This document shows positions 44,737 through 53,874 of a DNA stretch of 64,000 nt, one piece after another. The notes beneath the pieces were generated by a model. It made no database searches and was not told the origin of the DNA. It worked only from the letters and a program-made list of their open reading frames with translations. How positions within the stretch are numbered: the first letter of the stretch is position 1; every line of letters begins with the position of its first letter. The stretch comes from Pararhodobacter sp. (GTDB taxonomy: Bacteria; Pseudomonadota; Alphaproteobacteria; Rhodobacterales; Rhodobacteraceae). The position numbers were made by a program, and so were the translations under genes. The DNA lies in contig JAFIEK010000009.1 in NCBI GenBank assembly GCA_020832545.1, positions 56,421-120,420 on the forward strand. Direction: 5' to 3'.

Positions 44737-45657
44737 ATGGCTCAGGCCCTTGCCAGCACCATTATCGACGCGCCCGTTGAAACTGTCTGGGCAGTCCTGC
44801 GCGATTTCAACGGCATGCCGGTCTGGAATCCGGGCGTGCGCGACAGTCTGATCGAAGAGGGCCGTGATGCGGACAGTGTAGGCTGCATCCGTGCCTTTCA
44901 TTTGGCGGACGGCAGTCTTGTGCGCGAACGCTTGCTGGAGCTGGACGACAGCCGCTATCGCATGCGCTACAACTTCGAAACCCCGGCATTCCCCGTGGAA
45001 AACTATCTGGCCACGCTGGAGCTGATCCCCGTTACCAATGGCGATGCCACTTTTGTGCGTTGGCATGCTGGTTTCGATGAAGCTCCTGAAGACCGCGACA
45101 CCTATAGCGCGCTGATCTCAAAGGCGGTTTTCGCTGACGGGCTGAAGGCGCTGGCGGCGCATATTGCGCAGGCCCCTGCCCCCGCCGAGGTGCCGGAGCC
45201 GCGTTGGCAAGGCCTGCGGCCTGCAAAGGTCTTCACCTCCAGCGTGATCCGAGCGCCCTTGCCGGCTGTCTGGGAAAAAATGCGCGATTTCGCCGGGATG
45301 AAGCACTGGCACGCCGATATCACGCGGATGGACATGATTGGCGGGGTACGTTCGGACAAGGTCTCCGGTGTGCGCGATTTTCTGTTCGGTGATGGCCAGT
45401 TGCATGAAGAACTGACCTTCCTGTCCGATCAGGACCATGCCTTTCGCTACCGGATACTGAAAAGCCCCATGCCATGGCTGAATTACCACGCGGGTGCGCA
45501 GCTTTATCCGCTGACTGACCGGGATCAGACCTTTGCCGTCTGGACCGCAGACTGGACCGCCTCGCCGCAGGACGATCTGGCGCTGATCCCAAATGTGCAT
45601 GACAATGTGTTCCAGCAGGCCTTCGACACGCTGGATCAGCTGCTTTCCGGCGGCTGA
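44737..45657 (+). CDS. Tandem SRPBCC (START/Bet v1-like) protein
   Basis: A 306-residue protein made of two similar SRPBCC domains, about 1-145 (STIIDAPVETVWAVLRDFNGMPVWNPGV) read as ASTIIDAPVETVWAVLRDF and about 165-306 (SSVIRAPLPAVWEKMRDFAGMKHW begins SSVIRAPLPAVWEKMRDF). Each has the polyketide-cyclase-like pattern of a hydrophobic ligand pocket. No signal peptide. Starts 10 bases after the TIM-barrel gene, GAGGAAA upstream. It may bind, cyclise or hydrolyse a hydrophobic (perhaps aromatic) intermediate. Confidence 0.85.
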   Translation: MAQALASTIIDAPVETVWAVLRDFNGMPVWNPGVRDSLIEEGRDADSVGCIRAFHLADGSLVRERLLELDDSRYRMRYNFETPAFPVENYLATLELIPVTNGDATFVRWHAGFDEAPEDRDTYSALISKAVFADGLKALAAHIAQAPAPAEVPEPRWQGLRPAKVFTSSVIRAPLPAVWEKMRDFAGMKHWHADITRMDMIGGVRSDKVSGVRDFLFGDGQLHEELTFLSDQDHAFRYRILKSPMPWLNYHAGAQLYPLTDRDQTFAVWTADWTASPQDDLALIPNVHDNVFQQAFDTLDQLLSGG

Positions 45658-45695
45658 CGCGGTATCCGGCCAGCCCAAGTGACCCAACAGGATCG

Positions 45696-45770
45696 TTGCA
45701 GATCATTGCACTGGTGGTGCTGATCCCGCCTGTGGTGCTGTTTTCAACGGTGGAATGGGCGGGGCGCTAG
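45696..45770 (+). CDS. Possible 24-residue membrane peptide
   Basis: A TTG-initiated frame in the 109-base gap between the SRPBCC gene and alaX. After the start it reads QIIALVVLIPPVVLFSTVEW and ends AGR, a plausible single membrane helix. CAGGA lies a few bases upstream. Very short, with a rare start and overlapping the convergent alaX stop; chance cannot be excluded. Confidence 0.2.
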   Translation: MQIIALVVLIPPVVLFSTVEWAGR

Positions 45771-46483
45771 TCCAGCAGAAGCGTGACGCGCCGGTTCTGG
45801 CGGCCCTTTTTCTCGATCTTGCCAAGACGCACCGGCCCGATCTCAAGCGTGCTGCCGACATGCGTGCCGCCGCAAGGTTGCAGGTCCACCGGCGCGGTCT
45901 CTGTGCCGATCCGGATCAACCGAACCCGGCCCTGCCCCTTGGGCGGCTGGACCGACAGGGTCTTGACCAATGACGGGTTGGCCTCCAGTTCGGCATCAGT
46001 AATCCAACCCTCGCTCACTGGAAGATCACGCGCGATCAGCGCGTTGAGGGCCGCGTTCAGCGCGTCTTTGTCGTCGGGCGCCTCTGGCATATCGAAATCG
46101 AGCCGCCCCTTGCCCGCCGCTATCGCCCCACCGGTCACCGGCAGCGGCAGCACCACCGACAGTAGGTGCAGCGCGGTATGTACGCGCATATGGGCAAAGC
46201 GGCGCTCCCAGTCGAGTGTCATCTTCACGGTGTCGCCCACAGCAGGCAGCCCCCCCCCACCGGCTTCAGGCACCAGTGCCACCCCGTCGCCTGCCTTGAC
46301 GGTATCCACGATCGTCAGCCGCCCGCCCTTCCATTCCAAAGTGCCGCTGTCGCCCGGTTGGCCGCCCCCCATCGGGTAAAAGACCGAACGGTCAACGATC
46401 AGTGCACCGGTGTCCGTCAGGCCGCTCACGCGGGCGTCGCAGTCGCGCATGTAGGAATCAGTTCTGAAAAGCGGTTGGGTCAT
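45767..46483 (-). CDS. alaX: Alanyl-tRNA editing protein, AlaX type
   Basis: A 238-residue stand-alone editing domain related to the AlaRS editing domain, which hydrolyses mischarged Ser- or Gly-tRNA(Ala). Zinc ligands are in HTALHLL (HxxxH) and PCGGTHV (CxxxH). The N-terminal PMGGGQPGDSG block is typical. Its ATG overlaps the MscS-gene stop (ATGA), so it is the third gene of a cysK-mscS-alaX unit. Confidence 0.9.
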   Translation of the reverse strand: MTQPLFRTDSYMRDCDARVSGLTDTGALIVDRSVFYPMGGGQPGDSGTLEWKGGRLTIVDTVKAGDGVALVPEAGGGGLPAVGDTVKMTLDWERRFAHMRVHTALHLLSVVLPLPVTGGAIAAGKGRLDFDMPEAPDDKDALNAALNALIARDLPVSEGWITDAELEANPSLVKTLSVQPPKGQGRVRLIRIGTETAPVDLQPCGGTHVGSTLEIGPVRLGKIEKKGRQNRRVTLLLD

Positions 46484-49026
46484 TCGTCATGCTCGTCGGT
46501 TCCGGTTTCAGGGGCGTCCTCGCCGTCGAATTCAAGCTCGACGCTGGGGGGCGGGCGGGTGTCGGCGGCGCTTCCGGCCAAGGCGGTGCCGGCCAGCACC
46601 CCGGCCCCGACCGCCGTCGCAGCCGCCACCGGCGCGGCTTTCGCCACCGGCGCGGCACCGGGCAGCACCTCGGGGTTGCGCAGCCATATATCGCGCTGCG
46701 AGAACGGAATTTCTATCCCTTCCAGCACGAAACGACGGGCGATTTCGTGGTTGATGTCTGAAATCACCCGCATCTTGAAGTTTACATCGCGCAGGATCGC
46801 GCGCAACTCAAACTCCAGCGCATCGGCGCCGAACCGCATGAACAGCACGCTTGGCGGCGGCATCATCACCACCAGCGGCTGCGCCTCGATGATCTCGCGC
46901 AGGATCGCCTCGACCCGGCGGGTATCGGTGCCATAGGCCACGCCCACCGGCACGATCACCCGTCCGGTCTTGTTGGATTTGGTGTAGTTGGTGACCGAGT
47001 GCGAGATCAGATCGGCATTGGGTACGATCACTTCGGAGCGGTCAAAGGTTTCGATCACGGTCGAGCGCACCGAGATGCGGGTGATCGTGCCCATGGTCGG
47101 CCCCACTTCGACCCAATCGCCCTCGGACACCGGGCGCTCGATCAGAAGGATCAGCCCCGAGACAAAGTTCGACACGATATTCTGCAAGCCAAAGCCGATT
47201 CCGACTGACAGCGCACCCGCCACGATCGCCAGCCCCGTCAGGTCAATCCCGGCGCTGGAAAAGGCCACCAGCGCGGCCAACACCACGCCCACATAGCCCA
47301 CGCCCGAAACAACGGCCTTTTGCGCCCCGCGCTCCATCGTGGTCTTGGGCAGGATCGACGCGGCCAGCGCCCCCTGCAGCGCCCGGGTAAACAGAAAGCC
47401 GATCACGAAAACCAGAACGAAAAACAGGATGTTGGCAGGAGCGATCCGCGTCTCGCCCAGCGTGAACCCTTCGCGAAAGCGTGCCCATATCTCCAGCAGT
47501 TCGGTGGTGCGCACGCCCCAGATAACCGCCAACACTGGCAGCGCGACCAGCGCCAGAACCATCCCGGCCAGCGCCGGAACCAGCGCCTCCGAGGCGCCTT
47601 CCGGGCCATCATCGACCACCGCGTCATAAATCGCCGTGATCAACCGGTGCAGGATGATCGTCGCAGCCACCAGCGCCAGTGAACTGATCAGCGGAAAGAC
47701 GATCTGCAACGCCGCCGTGACATATCCTACCGCGCCCAGTGCCAATGCCAGGGCCGCCAGCACCATGATCGCCTTGGCCCCTAACCGCAGCATCCGGTCG
47801 AAGAAACTGGCCGAGCTGTCCGCAGCGCCCTCGGTCTCGCGCGACTGCTGCCCCCACAACAGCCGACCCATCCGCAAAAGAACAATCCCGGCCAGCGCCA
47901 CAAGCGGGAACATCAGCGCTGAATTGGCAGCATCAGACTGCACCGAGGGCGCGATCAGCGGCTCATAGATCAGCCGCGTTGCGCCGACCATGCCCAGAAG
48001 CAGCGCCAGCACCCGTCCGCGCCGACGTGCGTCATCTTCCAGCCGGATCGGCAGGCCCGGATCGGCGAGGATGGGGAAAATCTGCAGCGACAGCCAGCGC
48101 GCAAAAAACACCATCATCCCGGCCAGAACCAGTGCCTCGGACAGGTCTTCGACCGTGGGGCCGGTCAGGCGACTGGACGAAATCGCTGTCGCCAGAAGGG
48201 TCAGCCCCAGAAACGGCACCAGCAACTGCGCAAGCGAGAGCACGAACGCCGCCACCACCCGTCCGCGAAGGATGGCCGTGCTTTGCATCAGCCGCACGGT
48301 CAGCTGCTCCATCCACGCCCGCCCGCGCAGCAGCAGCAGCGCCGCCAGCGCCAGCGCCCCCAGCGTGATTGGCAGATCGGCCACCATTTCCTCACGCCGC
48401 GCCGGGTCCAGCCAGGCGTTAAAGACCTCGCCATAGACCGTCAGGCCTGAACTGATCAGGACATTGAACCCCAACATCCAGTTCGCAGGGTTAAGCGGCG
48501 TCGGCCACAGCGTGAGCAGGGCATCGGCCTGGCGCTCGCGCAGCACCCGGTCGATCGAGCGGATGATTCCGTCGGCGCGGCGAAACGCCTCGTCTGCGGT
48601 CAGAAGCGGTGCCTGCCGCAGCGCCAGCCGCTCGGTCAGATCGGCACGGCGCGCAGCAACCTCAGGGGCCTCGGACTCGCCCTCGGCTGGTGGCGGGCCC
48701 AGGGCGGAAATCTGTTCGCGCAGGGTCAGAATGCGGTCCTGATTGACGGCCTGCGCATCCAGAAACTGATTGCGAAAGCCGACCACGCGCAGCCGCAGCC
48801 CCTCCAGCTCATCGCTGGGCGTGTTGCGCGCCTCCACAGCGTTTTCAGCCCGTTCCGCCAGAAACGACCAGACCGCATAGTTCGGCCCCTCGCCCTCGGC
48901 GTTCTGGGACTGTGCAGCGGTTGCGACGCAGGCTGCGATAAACACCACCAGCGCCAGCAGCAGCAGCGCCAGACCCTTGCACGGTCTCACGCCGCGTCTG
49001 TGAAACCCTGCGACGATGGAGCCCAT
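46480..49026 (-). CDS. Large MscS-type mechanosensitive channel (DUF3772-like N terminus)
   Basis: An 848-residue channel. After a signal-like hydrophobic segment (CKGLALLLLALVVFIAACVA) comes a periplasmic helical region of the DUF3772 kind (to about 190), then about ten membrane helices and the MscS core (VGIGFGLQNIVSNFVSGLIL, ERPVSEGDWVEVG). The C-terminal 60 residues are alanine-rich and acidic (EFDGEDAPETGTDEHDE). ATG 49026 is preferred because 49092 lies inside cysK. It protects against osmotic downshift. Confidence 0.88.
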   Translation of the reverse strand: MGSIVAGFHRRGVRPCKGLALLLLALVVFIAACVATAAQSQNAEGEGPNYAVWSFLAERAENAVEARNTPSDELEGLRLRVVGFRNQFLDAQAVNQDRILTLREQISALGPPPAEGESEAPEVAARRADLTERLALRQAPLLTADEAFRRADGIIRSIDRVLRERQADALLTLWPTPLNPANWMLGFNVLISSGLTVYGEVFNAWLDPARREEMVADLPITLGALALAALLLLRGRAWMEQLTVRLMQSTAILRGRVVAAFVLSLAQLLVPFLGLTLLATAISSSRLTGPTVEDLSEALVLAGMMVFFARWLSLQIFPILADPGLPIRLEDDARRRGRVLALLLGMVGATRLIYEPLIAPSVQSDAANSALMFPLVALAGIVLLRMGRLLWGQQSRETEGAADSSASFFDRMLRLGAKAIMVLAALALALGAVGYVTAALQIVFPLISSLALVAATIILHRLITAIYDAVVDDGPEGASEALVPALAGMVLALVALPVLAVIWGVRTTELLEIWARFREGFTLGETRIAPANILFFVLVFVIGFLFTRALQGALAASILPKTTMERGAQKAVVSGVGYVGVVLAALVAFSSAGIDLTGLAIVAGALSVGIGFGLQNIVSNFVSGLILLIERPVSEGDWVEVGPTMGTITRISVRSTVIETFDRSEVIVPNADLISHSVTNYTKSNKTGRVIVPVGVAYGTDTRRVEAILREIIEAQPLVVMMPPPSVLFMRFGADALEFELRAILRDVNFKMRVISDINHEIARRFVLEGIEIPFSQRDIWLRNPEVLPGAAPVAKAAPVAAATAVGAGVLAGTALAGSAADTRPPPSVELEFDGEDAPETGTDEHDE

Positions 49027-49054
49027 ATGCGGAACAAACCTGTGCTGTTGACGC

Positions 49055-50083
49055 TCAGTCGATACGCACATCCGGCAGATTGTGCGGCGCACGGTCCATC
49101 CACTCAGGAACCGGCAACCCCTTATCCTTCAGGAAGGCCGGGTTGAACAGCTTTGACTGATAGCGCGTGCCATAATCACAAAGGATCGTGATGATGGTAT
49201 GCCCCGGCCCCATCTTTTGCGCCATGCGGATCGCCCCGGCCACGTTGATCCCGGATGAGCCGCCAAGGCACAGACCCTCCTCGGCCAGCAGATCAAAGAC
49301 CACCGGCAGCGCCTCGCTGTCAGGGATGTTAAAAGACATATCGGGCGTGAAGCCCTCCAGATTGGCGGTGATGCGGCCCTGGCCGATACCTTCGGTGATT
49401 GACGAACCCTCAGACTTCAACTCACCCGTGGTGTAGAAGGAATGCAGTGCCGCGCCGTCAGGGTCGGCAAGACCGATCTTCACGCCCTTCGATTGCAACG
49501 CCTCAGCGACACCCGCCAGCGTACCGCCCGACCCCACGGCACAGATGAAACCATCAACCTTGCCATCGGTCTGCACCCAGATTTCTGGCCCCGTGGTCTC
49601 TATATGGGCCTGCCGGTTGGCCACATTGTCAAACTGGTTGGCCCAGATCGCACCGTTGGGTTCGGTTTTCGCCAGTGCCTCGGCCAGGCGGCCCGAATAG
49701 CGGATATAGTTGTTGGAGTTGCGGTAGGGCGCGGCGGGCACCTCGACCAGTTCGGCCCCGGCAAGGCGCAGCATGTCCTTCTTTTCCTGGCTTTGCGTCT
49801 CGGGGATCACGATCACCGTGCGAAACCCCATCGAGGCCCCCACAAGCGCCAGCCCGATGCCGGTGTTGCCCGCCGTGCCCTCGACTATGGTGCCGCCGGG
49901 TTTGAGCAGGCCGCGCGCCACGGCGTCCCGGATGATAAAAAGCGCGGCGCGGTCCTTGACCGACTGGCCGGGGTTGAGGAACTCGGCCTTGCCCAGGATC
50001 TCGCAGCCAGTGGCCTCGCTTGCCTTGTTCAGCCGGATCAGTGGGGTGTTGCCGATGGCCTCGGCCAGATTGCGACGGATCAT
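49055..50083 (-). CDS. cysK: Cysteine synthase family protein
   Basis: A 342-residue PLP beta-family enzyme. The PLP lysine is in NPGQSVKDRAA; EGTAGNTGIGLA (phosphate/substrate loop), VGSGGTLAG (PLP phosphate) and LGGSSGINVAGA follow. Start 50083 has GGGAG 5 bases upstream. It combines sulfide with O-acetylserine. The PLP-loop glycine context differs slightly from E. coli CysK, and it could be a CysK-like paralogue. Confidence 0.87.
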   Translation of the reverse strand: MIRRNLAEAIGNTPLIRLNKASEATGCEILGKAEFLNPGQSVKDRAALFIIRDAVARGLLKPGGTIVEGTAGNTGIGLALVGASMGFRTVIVIPETQSQEKKDMLRLAGAELVEVPAAPYRNSNNYIRYSGRLAEALAKTEPNGAIWANQFDNVANRQAHIETTGPEIWVQTDGKVDGFICAVGSGGTLAGVAEALQSKGVKIGLADPDGAALHSFYTTGELKSEGSSITEGIGQGRITANLEGFTPDMSFNIPDSEALPVVFDLLAEEGLCLGGSSGINVAGAIRMAQKMGPGHTIITILCDYGTRYQSKLFNPAFLKDKGLPVPEWMDRAPHNLPDVRID

Positions 50084-50128
50084 TGCGCTCCCTTTCCTTG
50101 TTGGCACCCTTGGGGGTGCCCGTGCAGC

Positions 50129-50563
50129 TCAGTGCAGAACCCTGCGCCGCTTCTGCCAGCGCGCATAAAGCCAGCCCAGAAGCGGCACAAGCACCAATGC
50201 CGGTGCAACGATCTGCCAGCCGCGTTCGGCAGGCAGCCCCGCCAGATCGACCGGCGCGCCTGACAGAACGATGCCAGTCAGCACCGCCAGCATTGCCACG
50301 GCGGCGGCAAAGATCAGCAGGACCGAGGCATCGTCACCCCACAGCAGAAAAACCGCCCCCAACAGCCCCAGCCAGACGGTCATCGCCCAGGCAACCTTCA
50401 GCCAGAGCGCGTCCAAAGGCAAACTCTCCATCAGATACGGCATGTCAGATGCGAGGGCGAAACGGTCGTTCAGATAATCCAGCGCCAGCGCGCCATGCCA
50501 GAGCAACAGCAACAGGGCAACCGGCAACAGATGCCAGGGCCGGGTGGAAATAGCTTGGGGCAT
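50129..50563 (-). CDS. Four-helix membrane protein of unknown function
   Basis: A 144-residue protein with four hydrophobic segments (around residues 11-28, 53-75, 81-101, 119-136), a basic C terminus (RWQKRRRVLH) and a charged loop (DYLNDRFALASDMP). I do not recognise the family. It starts the leftward run toward cysK, from which it is separated by 45 bases. Confidence 0.65.
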   Translation of the reverse strand: MPQAISTRPWHLLPVALLLLLWHGALALDYLNDRFALASDMPYLMESLPLDALWLKVAWAMTVWLGLLGAVFLLWGDDASVLLIFAAAVAMLAVLTGIVLSGAPVDLAGLPAERGWQIVAPALVLVPLLGWLYARWQKRRRVLH

Positions 50564-50687
50564 GAGCGCGCGCCTCGCGTAAATTCAACTGCCCCCAAAC
50601 TGACGCGCGGCGGCGCAACTGTCCAGCCCCGTCCGTGACCGGATGGACTGCTGCGCAGACGCCTGTTTGCTGGCCGCTTCGCGGCGG

Positions 50688-50790
50688 GGGGGCGCTGCCC
50701 CCGCCGCCCGTGCCGGGCGACTCCCCCGGGATGTTTTTGAGTAGATGAAGCCTGTCCCAAGCCCGTCTTTCATCTTGCAGCAAATACGCA
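50688..50790. repeat. Interspersed repeat copy B (inverted boxes plus GC hairpin)
   Basis: A GC hairpin (GGGGGC...GCCCCC, 50688-50702), then a box that reads CTTCATCTACTCAAAAACAT on the minus strand, then TTTCATCTTGCAGCAAATAC on the plus strand (50768-50787). The last closely matches copy A at 20299. It is intergenic, REP-like. Confidence 0.5.
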
Positions 50791-50801
50791 TGCTCGATCT
50801 C

Positions 50802-50823
50802 AGCCCGTGCTGCGGGCTTTTTC
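50802..50823 (+). terminator. Orphan intrinsic terminator
   Basis: AGCCCG-TGCTG-CGGGCT followed by five T residues on the plus strand. No plus-strand gene lies upstream between 46 and 50.8 kb, so it may end a small RNA transcribed from the 50564-50800 gap. Confidence 0.5.
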
Positions 50824-50852
50824 TGCGCATGGCAGCAGCGCCGGAAGGCCCC

Positions 50853-52127
50853 TCAGTGTCGTTGGTCAGCGAGATGCCAGAGCGCAGCACCAGCGCGCAT
50901 AAACAGGCTGCGTGGGTGGCGCAGCAGGTCGGGGTTGGCGGATTGGAGCATTGGCAGCGCATCGCCCTCACCCAGCGCCGCACGTGCCAGGAGCCGCCCC
51001 AGCACCGCGCCCGGCGCGATACCGCGCCCGTTGAAGCCCAGCAGCCCAAAGGCCCCCGGCCCCGGCTGCCAGAGGCGTGGCAGTGCATCAGGCGTAGTGC
51101 CGATGCGGCCAAACCACTGATGCGCGAAAGTCTGCCCCTTGAGTTGCGGATAAAGCCGCGTCATCTGCCGCCTGGCCCAGGCGATATGCACGCGCCGATC
51201 CGCCATCCCCAGCGCGCCCACCGAGCCGATGATGAATCGCCCCGCGGCATCAAGCCGGAACGAGGTAAGGATTTTCGCGCTGTCCCAGGCCCCCTCGCCG
51301 CCCGGCAGGATCTGTTCGCGCAGCGCTTCGGGCAGCGGATCGGTGGCGAGGTTGAAATAGGGCAGCACCGCCAGCGCCCTGCCCGGTTCGGCGGCAGGCC
51401 CGCTGCCATAGGCATTGGTGGCCCAGATGACCTTTGGTGCACGAAGCCTGCCCGCGGGGGTTTGCAGTGTCCAGGCACCGCCGGAAAGGCGCGCATCACT
51501 CACAGGCGATCCGGTATGCAGGCGTGCCCCGGCCGCCAGCGCCGCCCGCGCCAGTCCGCGCGCATAGGCCAGCGGCTGCACGGTCCCGGCGCGGGGATCG
51601 AAGAGGGCCCCGCAAAACCTGTGGCTGCCGGTGCGGGCGCGGGTTTCGGCGGCATCGAGCAAAGACAGTTCGACGCCGCGTGCCTTCCATTGTCGCGCGC
51701 GAGCGGCCAACGCATCAAGCCCGGCGCGGTTTGGGGCGCAATGCAGGGTGCCGACGGGCCGGGCCTCGCAGTCAATGCCATGGCGTTCAATCAGCGCCCA
51801 GACTACCGCCGGAGCCTGCGCCAGCAAATCGGGCAGTCGGCTGTCAGCTGCGTGGCGGGCCAGCCGGCGCTCCAGCTCCTCCGGCATCAGCCAAAGACCG
51901 GCATTCACCAGCCCCACATTGCGCCCCGAGCCGCCCGCGCCGATTGTCGCCGCCTCAACCACCACGACGCGCGCGCCCGCGCGGGCGGCCTCGATCGCCG
52001 CGCACAGCCCGGTATAGCCTGCGCCAACCACAGCCACATCGGCCTCATGCGTGCCCTCAAGGGGGGAGGCAGGTGGCGCGGGCGGGGCGGTGTCCGACCA
52101 GAGGCCGGGCGTATCGAGCGGGTGCAT
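50853..52127 (-). CDS. FAD-dependent oxidoreductase, DadA/glycine oxidase type
   Basis: A 424-residue flavoprotein with an N-terminal dinucleotide fold VAVVGAGYTGLCAAIEAARAG and the DAO-family GGSGRNVGLVNAGLW block, and a C-terminal GFNGRGIAPGAVLGRLLA that closes the FAD site. Likely oxidises an amine or amino acid; substrate unknown. ATG 52127 with GAAAG upstream gives a usual N terminus. Confidence 0.87.
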   Translation of the reverse strand: MHPLDTPGLWSDTAPPAPPASPLEGTHEADVAVVGAGYTGLCAAIEAARAGARVVVVEAATIGAGGSGRNVGLVNAGLWLMPEELERRLARHAADSRLPDLLAQAPAVVWALIERHGIDCEARPVGTLHCAPNRAGLDALAARARQWKARGVELSLLDAAETRARTGSHRFCGALFDPRAGTVQPLAYARGLARAALAAGARLHTGSPVSDARLSGGAWTLQTPAGRLRAPKVIWATNAYGSGPAAEPGRALAVLPYFNLATDPLPEALREQILPGGEGAWDSAKILTSFRLDAAGRFIIGSVGALGMADRRVHIAWARRQMTRLYPQLKGQTFAHQWFGRIGTTPDALPRLWQPGPGAFGLLGFNGRGIAPGAVLGRLLARAALGEGDALPMLQSANPDLLRHPRSLFMRAGAALWHLADQRH

Positions 52128-52252
52128 CGGGCAGCTTTCGGCTGTTGCTGGGCAGACGATCAACAGGCCTGGGGTGCGCCGTCAAGGGGGATCAGGGCAA
52201 GGCCGCCGTGTGGCCGGCTGTGTGAATCACTGCGTGGATGACTGCGGGCAGA

Positions 52253-53737
52253 TTATTCAGCCGCTTCACCCTGCACCTTGAGCTCGAATCCGCGTGCGAT
52301 CATATCCGAGGGGGCGACCGGGTATTCGCCTGAGAAACACGCATCACAGAACTGCGGGCAGCCAGAGTTGCGCCCCGCGCTTTCGCCCGCCGCGCGATAA
52401 AGACCGTCAAGCGAGACGAACCTGAGGCTTTCGACGCCGATGAAATCGCGCATCTCGTCCTCGCTCATCCGGGCAGCCAGCAGTTTTGAGCGTTCAGGTG
52501 TATCGACACCGTAGAAACACGGCCAGGAGGTGGGCGGCGAGGCGATGCGGAAATGCACCTCTTTTGCCCCGGCCTCAAGGATCATTTCCTTGATCTTGAG
52601 GCTGGTGGTCCCGCGCACCACCGAATCATCGACCAGCACGATCCGCTTGCCCGCCACCAGCGCGCGGTTGACGTTCAGTTTCAGGCGCACACCCATGTTG
52701 CGGATCTGCTCGGACGGCTCGATGAAGGTGCGGCCCATATACTGGTTGCGGGTGATGCCCATGGCGAAGGGAATACCAGATTCCTGGCTGTAACCGATCG
52801 CCGCCGGGGTGCCCGAATCGGGCACCGGGCATACCAGATCGGCCTCGACCGGGGCTTCACGCGCCAGTTCCACACCGATCTGGCGGCGGGTTTCATAGAC
52901 CGAGCGGCCGCCGAGAATGCTGTCGGGGCGCGAGAAATAGACCTGCTCGAAGATGCAAAAACGCGAGGGCAGTCGCTCGAACGGGCGGGTCGAGGTCACT
53001 CCGGACTTGTCGATAACCACCATTTCGCCCGGCTCGATCTCGCGGATGAAGTCAGCGCCGATGATATCAAGCGCGCAGGTTTCTGACGACAGCACCCAGC
53101 CGCCGTCTTTTTCAGGCCCGATCCGGCCCAGAACCAGCGGGCGCACGCCCAGCGCATCGCGCACGCCAATCAGCTTGGTGCGGGTCATGGCAACTATGGA
53201 AAACGCGCCTTCGACACGGCGCAGCGCGTCTTTCATGCGTTCGGGGATGTTCTTCTGGATCGAACGCGCCATCAGGTGGATGATGCATTCGCTGTCGCTG
53301 GAGGACTGAAAGATCGAACCCCGCTCAATCAGTTCGCGGCGAATCGCATTGGCATTGGTGATGTTGCCGTTATGCGCGATCGCTGCCCCGCCCATGGCAA
53401 ACTCGCCAAAGAAGGGCTGCACGTCGCGCATGGCGGTGGCACCCTTGGAGCCTGCGGTGGAGTAGCGGACATGGCCGATGCCGATGGCGCCGGGCAACGT
53501 TTCCATCAGGCTGGCGCGGGTGAAGTTGTCGCGCACCAGCCCGAAGCGGTGGGCAGACTGGAACCCCTGCTCAGGCGAATGGGTGATGATCCCCCCGGCC
53601 TCTTGCCCACGATGCTGAAGTGCATGCAGGCCAAGGGCGACAAAATTGGCGGCGTCCTGCACACCAATCACGCCGAATACGCCGCATTCCTCCTTCAGTT
53701 TGTCATCATCGAAGGGGTCGCTGAGCCATTGCTGCAT
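52253..53737 (-). CDS. purF: Amidophosphoribosyltransferase
   Basis: A 494-residue enzyme making 5-phosphoribosylamine from PRPP and glutamine, the first step of purine synthesis. Nucleophilic Cys18 in EECGVFGV follows a 17-residue propeptide; HNGNITNANAIR and the PRPP loop IVLVDDSVVRGTTSLKIKEM are intact, and late cysteines (SGCPQFCDACFSGEYP) match cluster-containing types. Start 53737 with AGGA. Downstream of radA and cvpA. Confidence 0.96.
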   Translation of the reverse strand: MQQWLSDPFDDDKLKEECGVFGVIGVQDAANFVALGLHALQHRGQEAGGIITHSPEQGFQSAHRFGLVRDNFTRASLMETLPGAIGIGHVRYSTAGSKGATAMRDVQPFFGEFAMGGAAIAHNGNITNANAIRRELIERGSIFQSSSDSECIIHLMARSIQKNIPERMKDALRRVEGAFSIVAMTRTKLIGVRDALGVRPLVLGRIGPEKDGGWVLSSETCALDIIGADFIREIEPGEMVVIDKSGVTSTRPFERLPSRFCIFEQVYFSRPDSILGGRSVYETRRQIGVELAREAPVEADLVCPVPDSGTPAAIGYSQESGIPFAMGITRNQYMGRTFIEPSEQIRNMGVRLKLNVNRALVAGKRIVLVDDSVVRGTTSLKIKEMILEAGAKEVHFRIASPPTSWPCFYGVDTPERSKLLAARMSEDEMRDFIGVESLRFVSLDGLYRAAGESAGRNSGCPQFCDACFSGEYPVAPSDMIARGFELKVQGEAAE

Positions 53738-53832
53738 CGGCTTTGATCCTCGAAGCTGCGTCGGCCCTGACTTATGCGGTCGCGCGCGCGCAGGCAAGCC
53801 CGCGCCGCCGCTGTGTCACGAAAATGAGACAG

Positions 53833-53874
53833 TCAGCCGCGGCGCTCGGTGCTTCAGCCGCGGCGCTCGGCGCA
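53833..53874 (-). repeat. 21-bp tandem duplication at the cvpA stop
   Basis: TCAGCCGCGGCGCTCGG occurs at 53833-53849 and 53854-53870, a 21-base period with two mismatches in the remaining positions. The second copy includes the cvpA stop codon; the first repeats it. In-frame size (7 codons) suggests slippage extending or trimming the CvpA C terminus. Confidence 0.6.
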
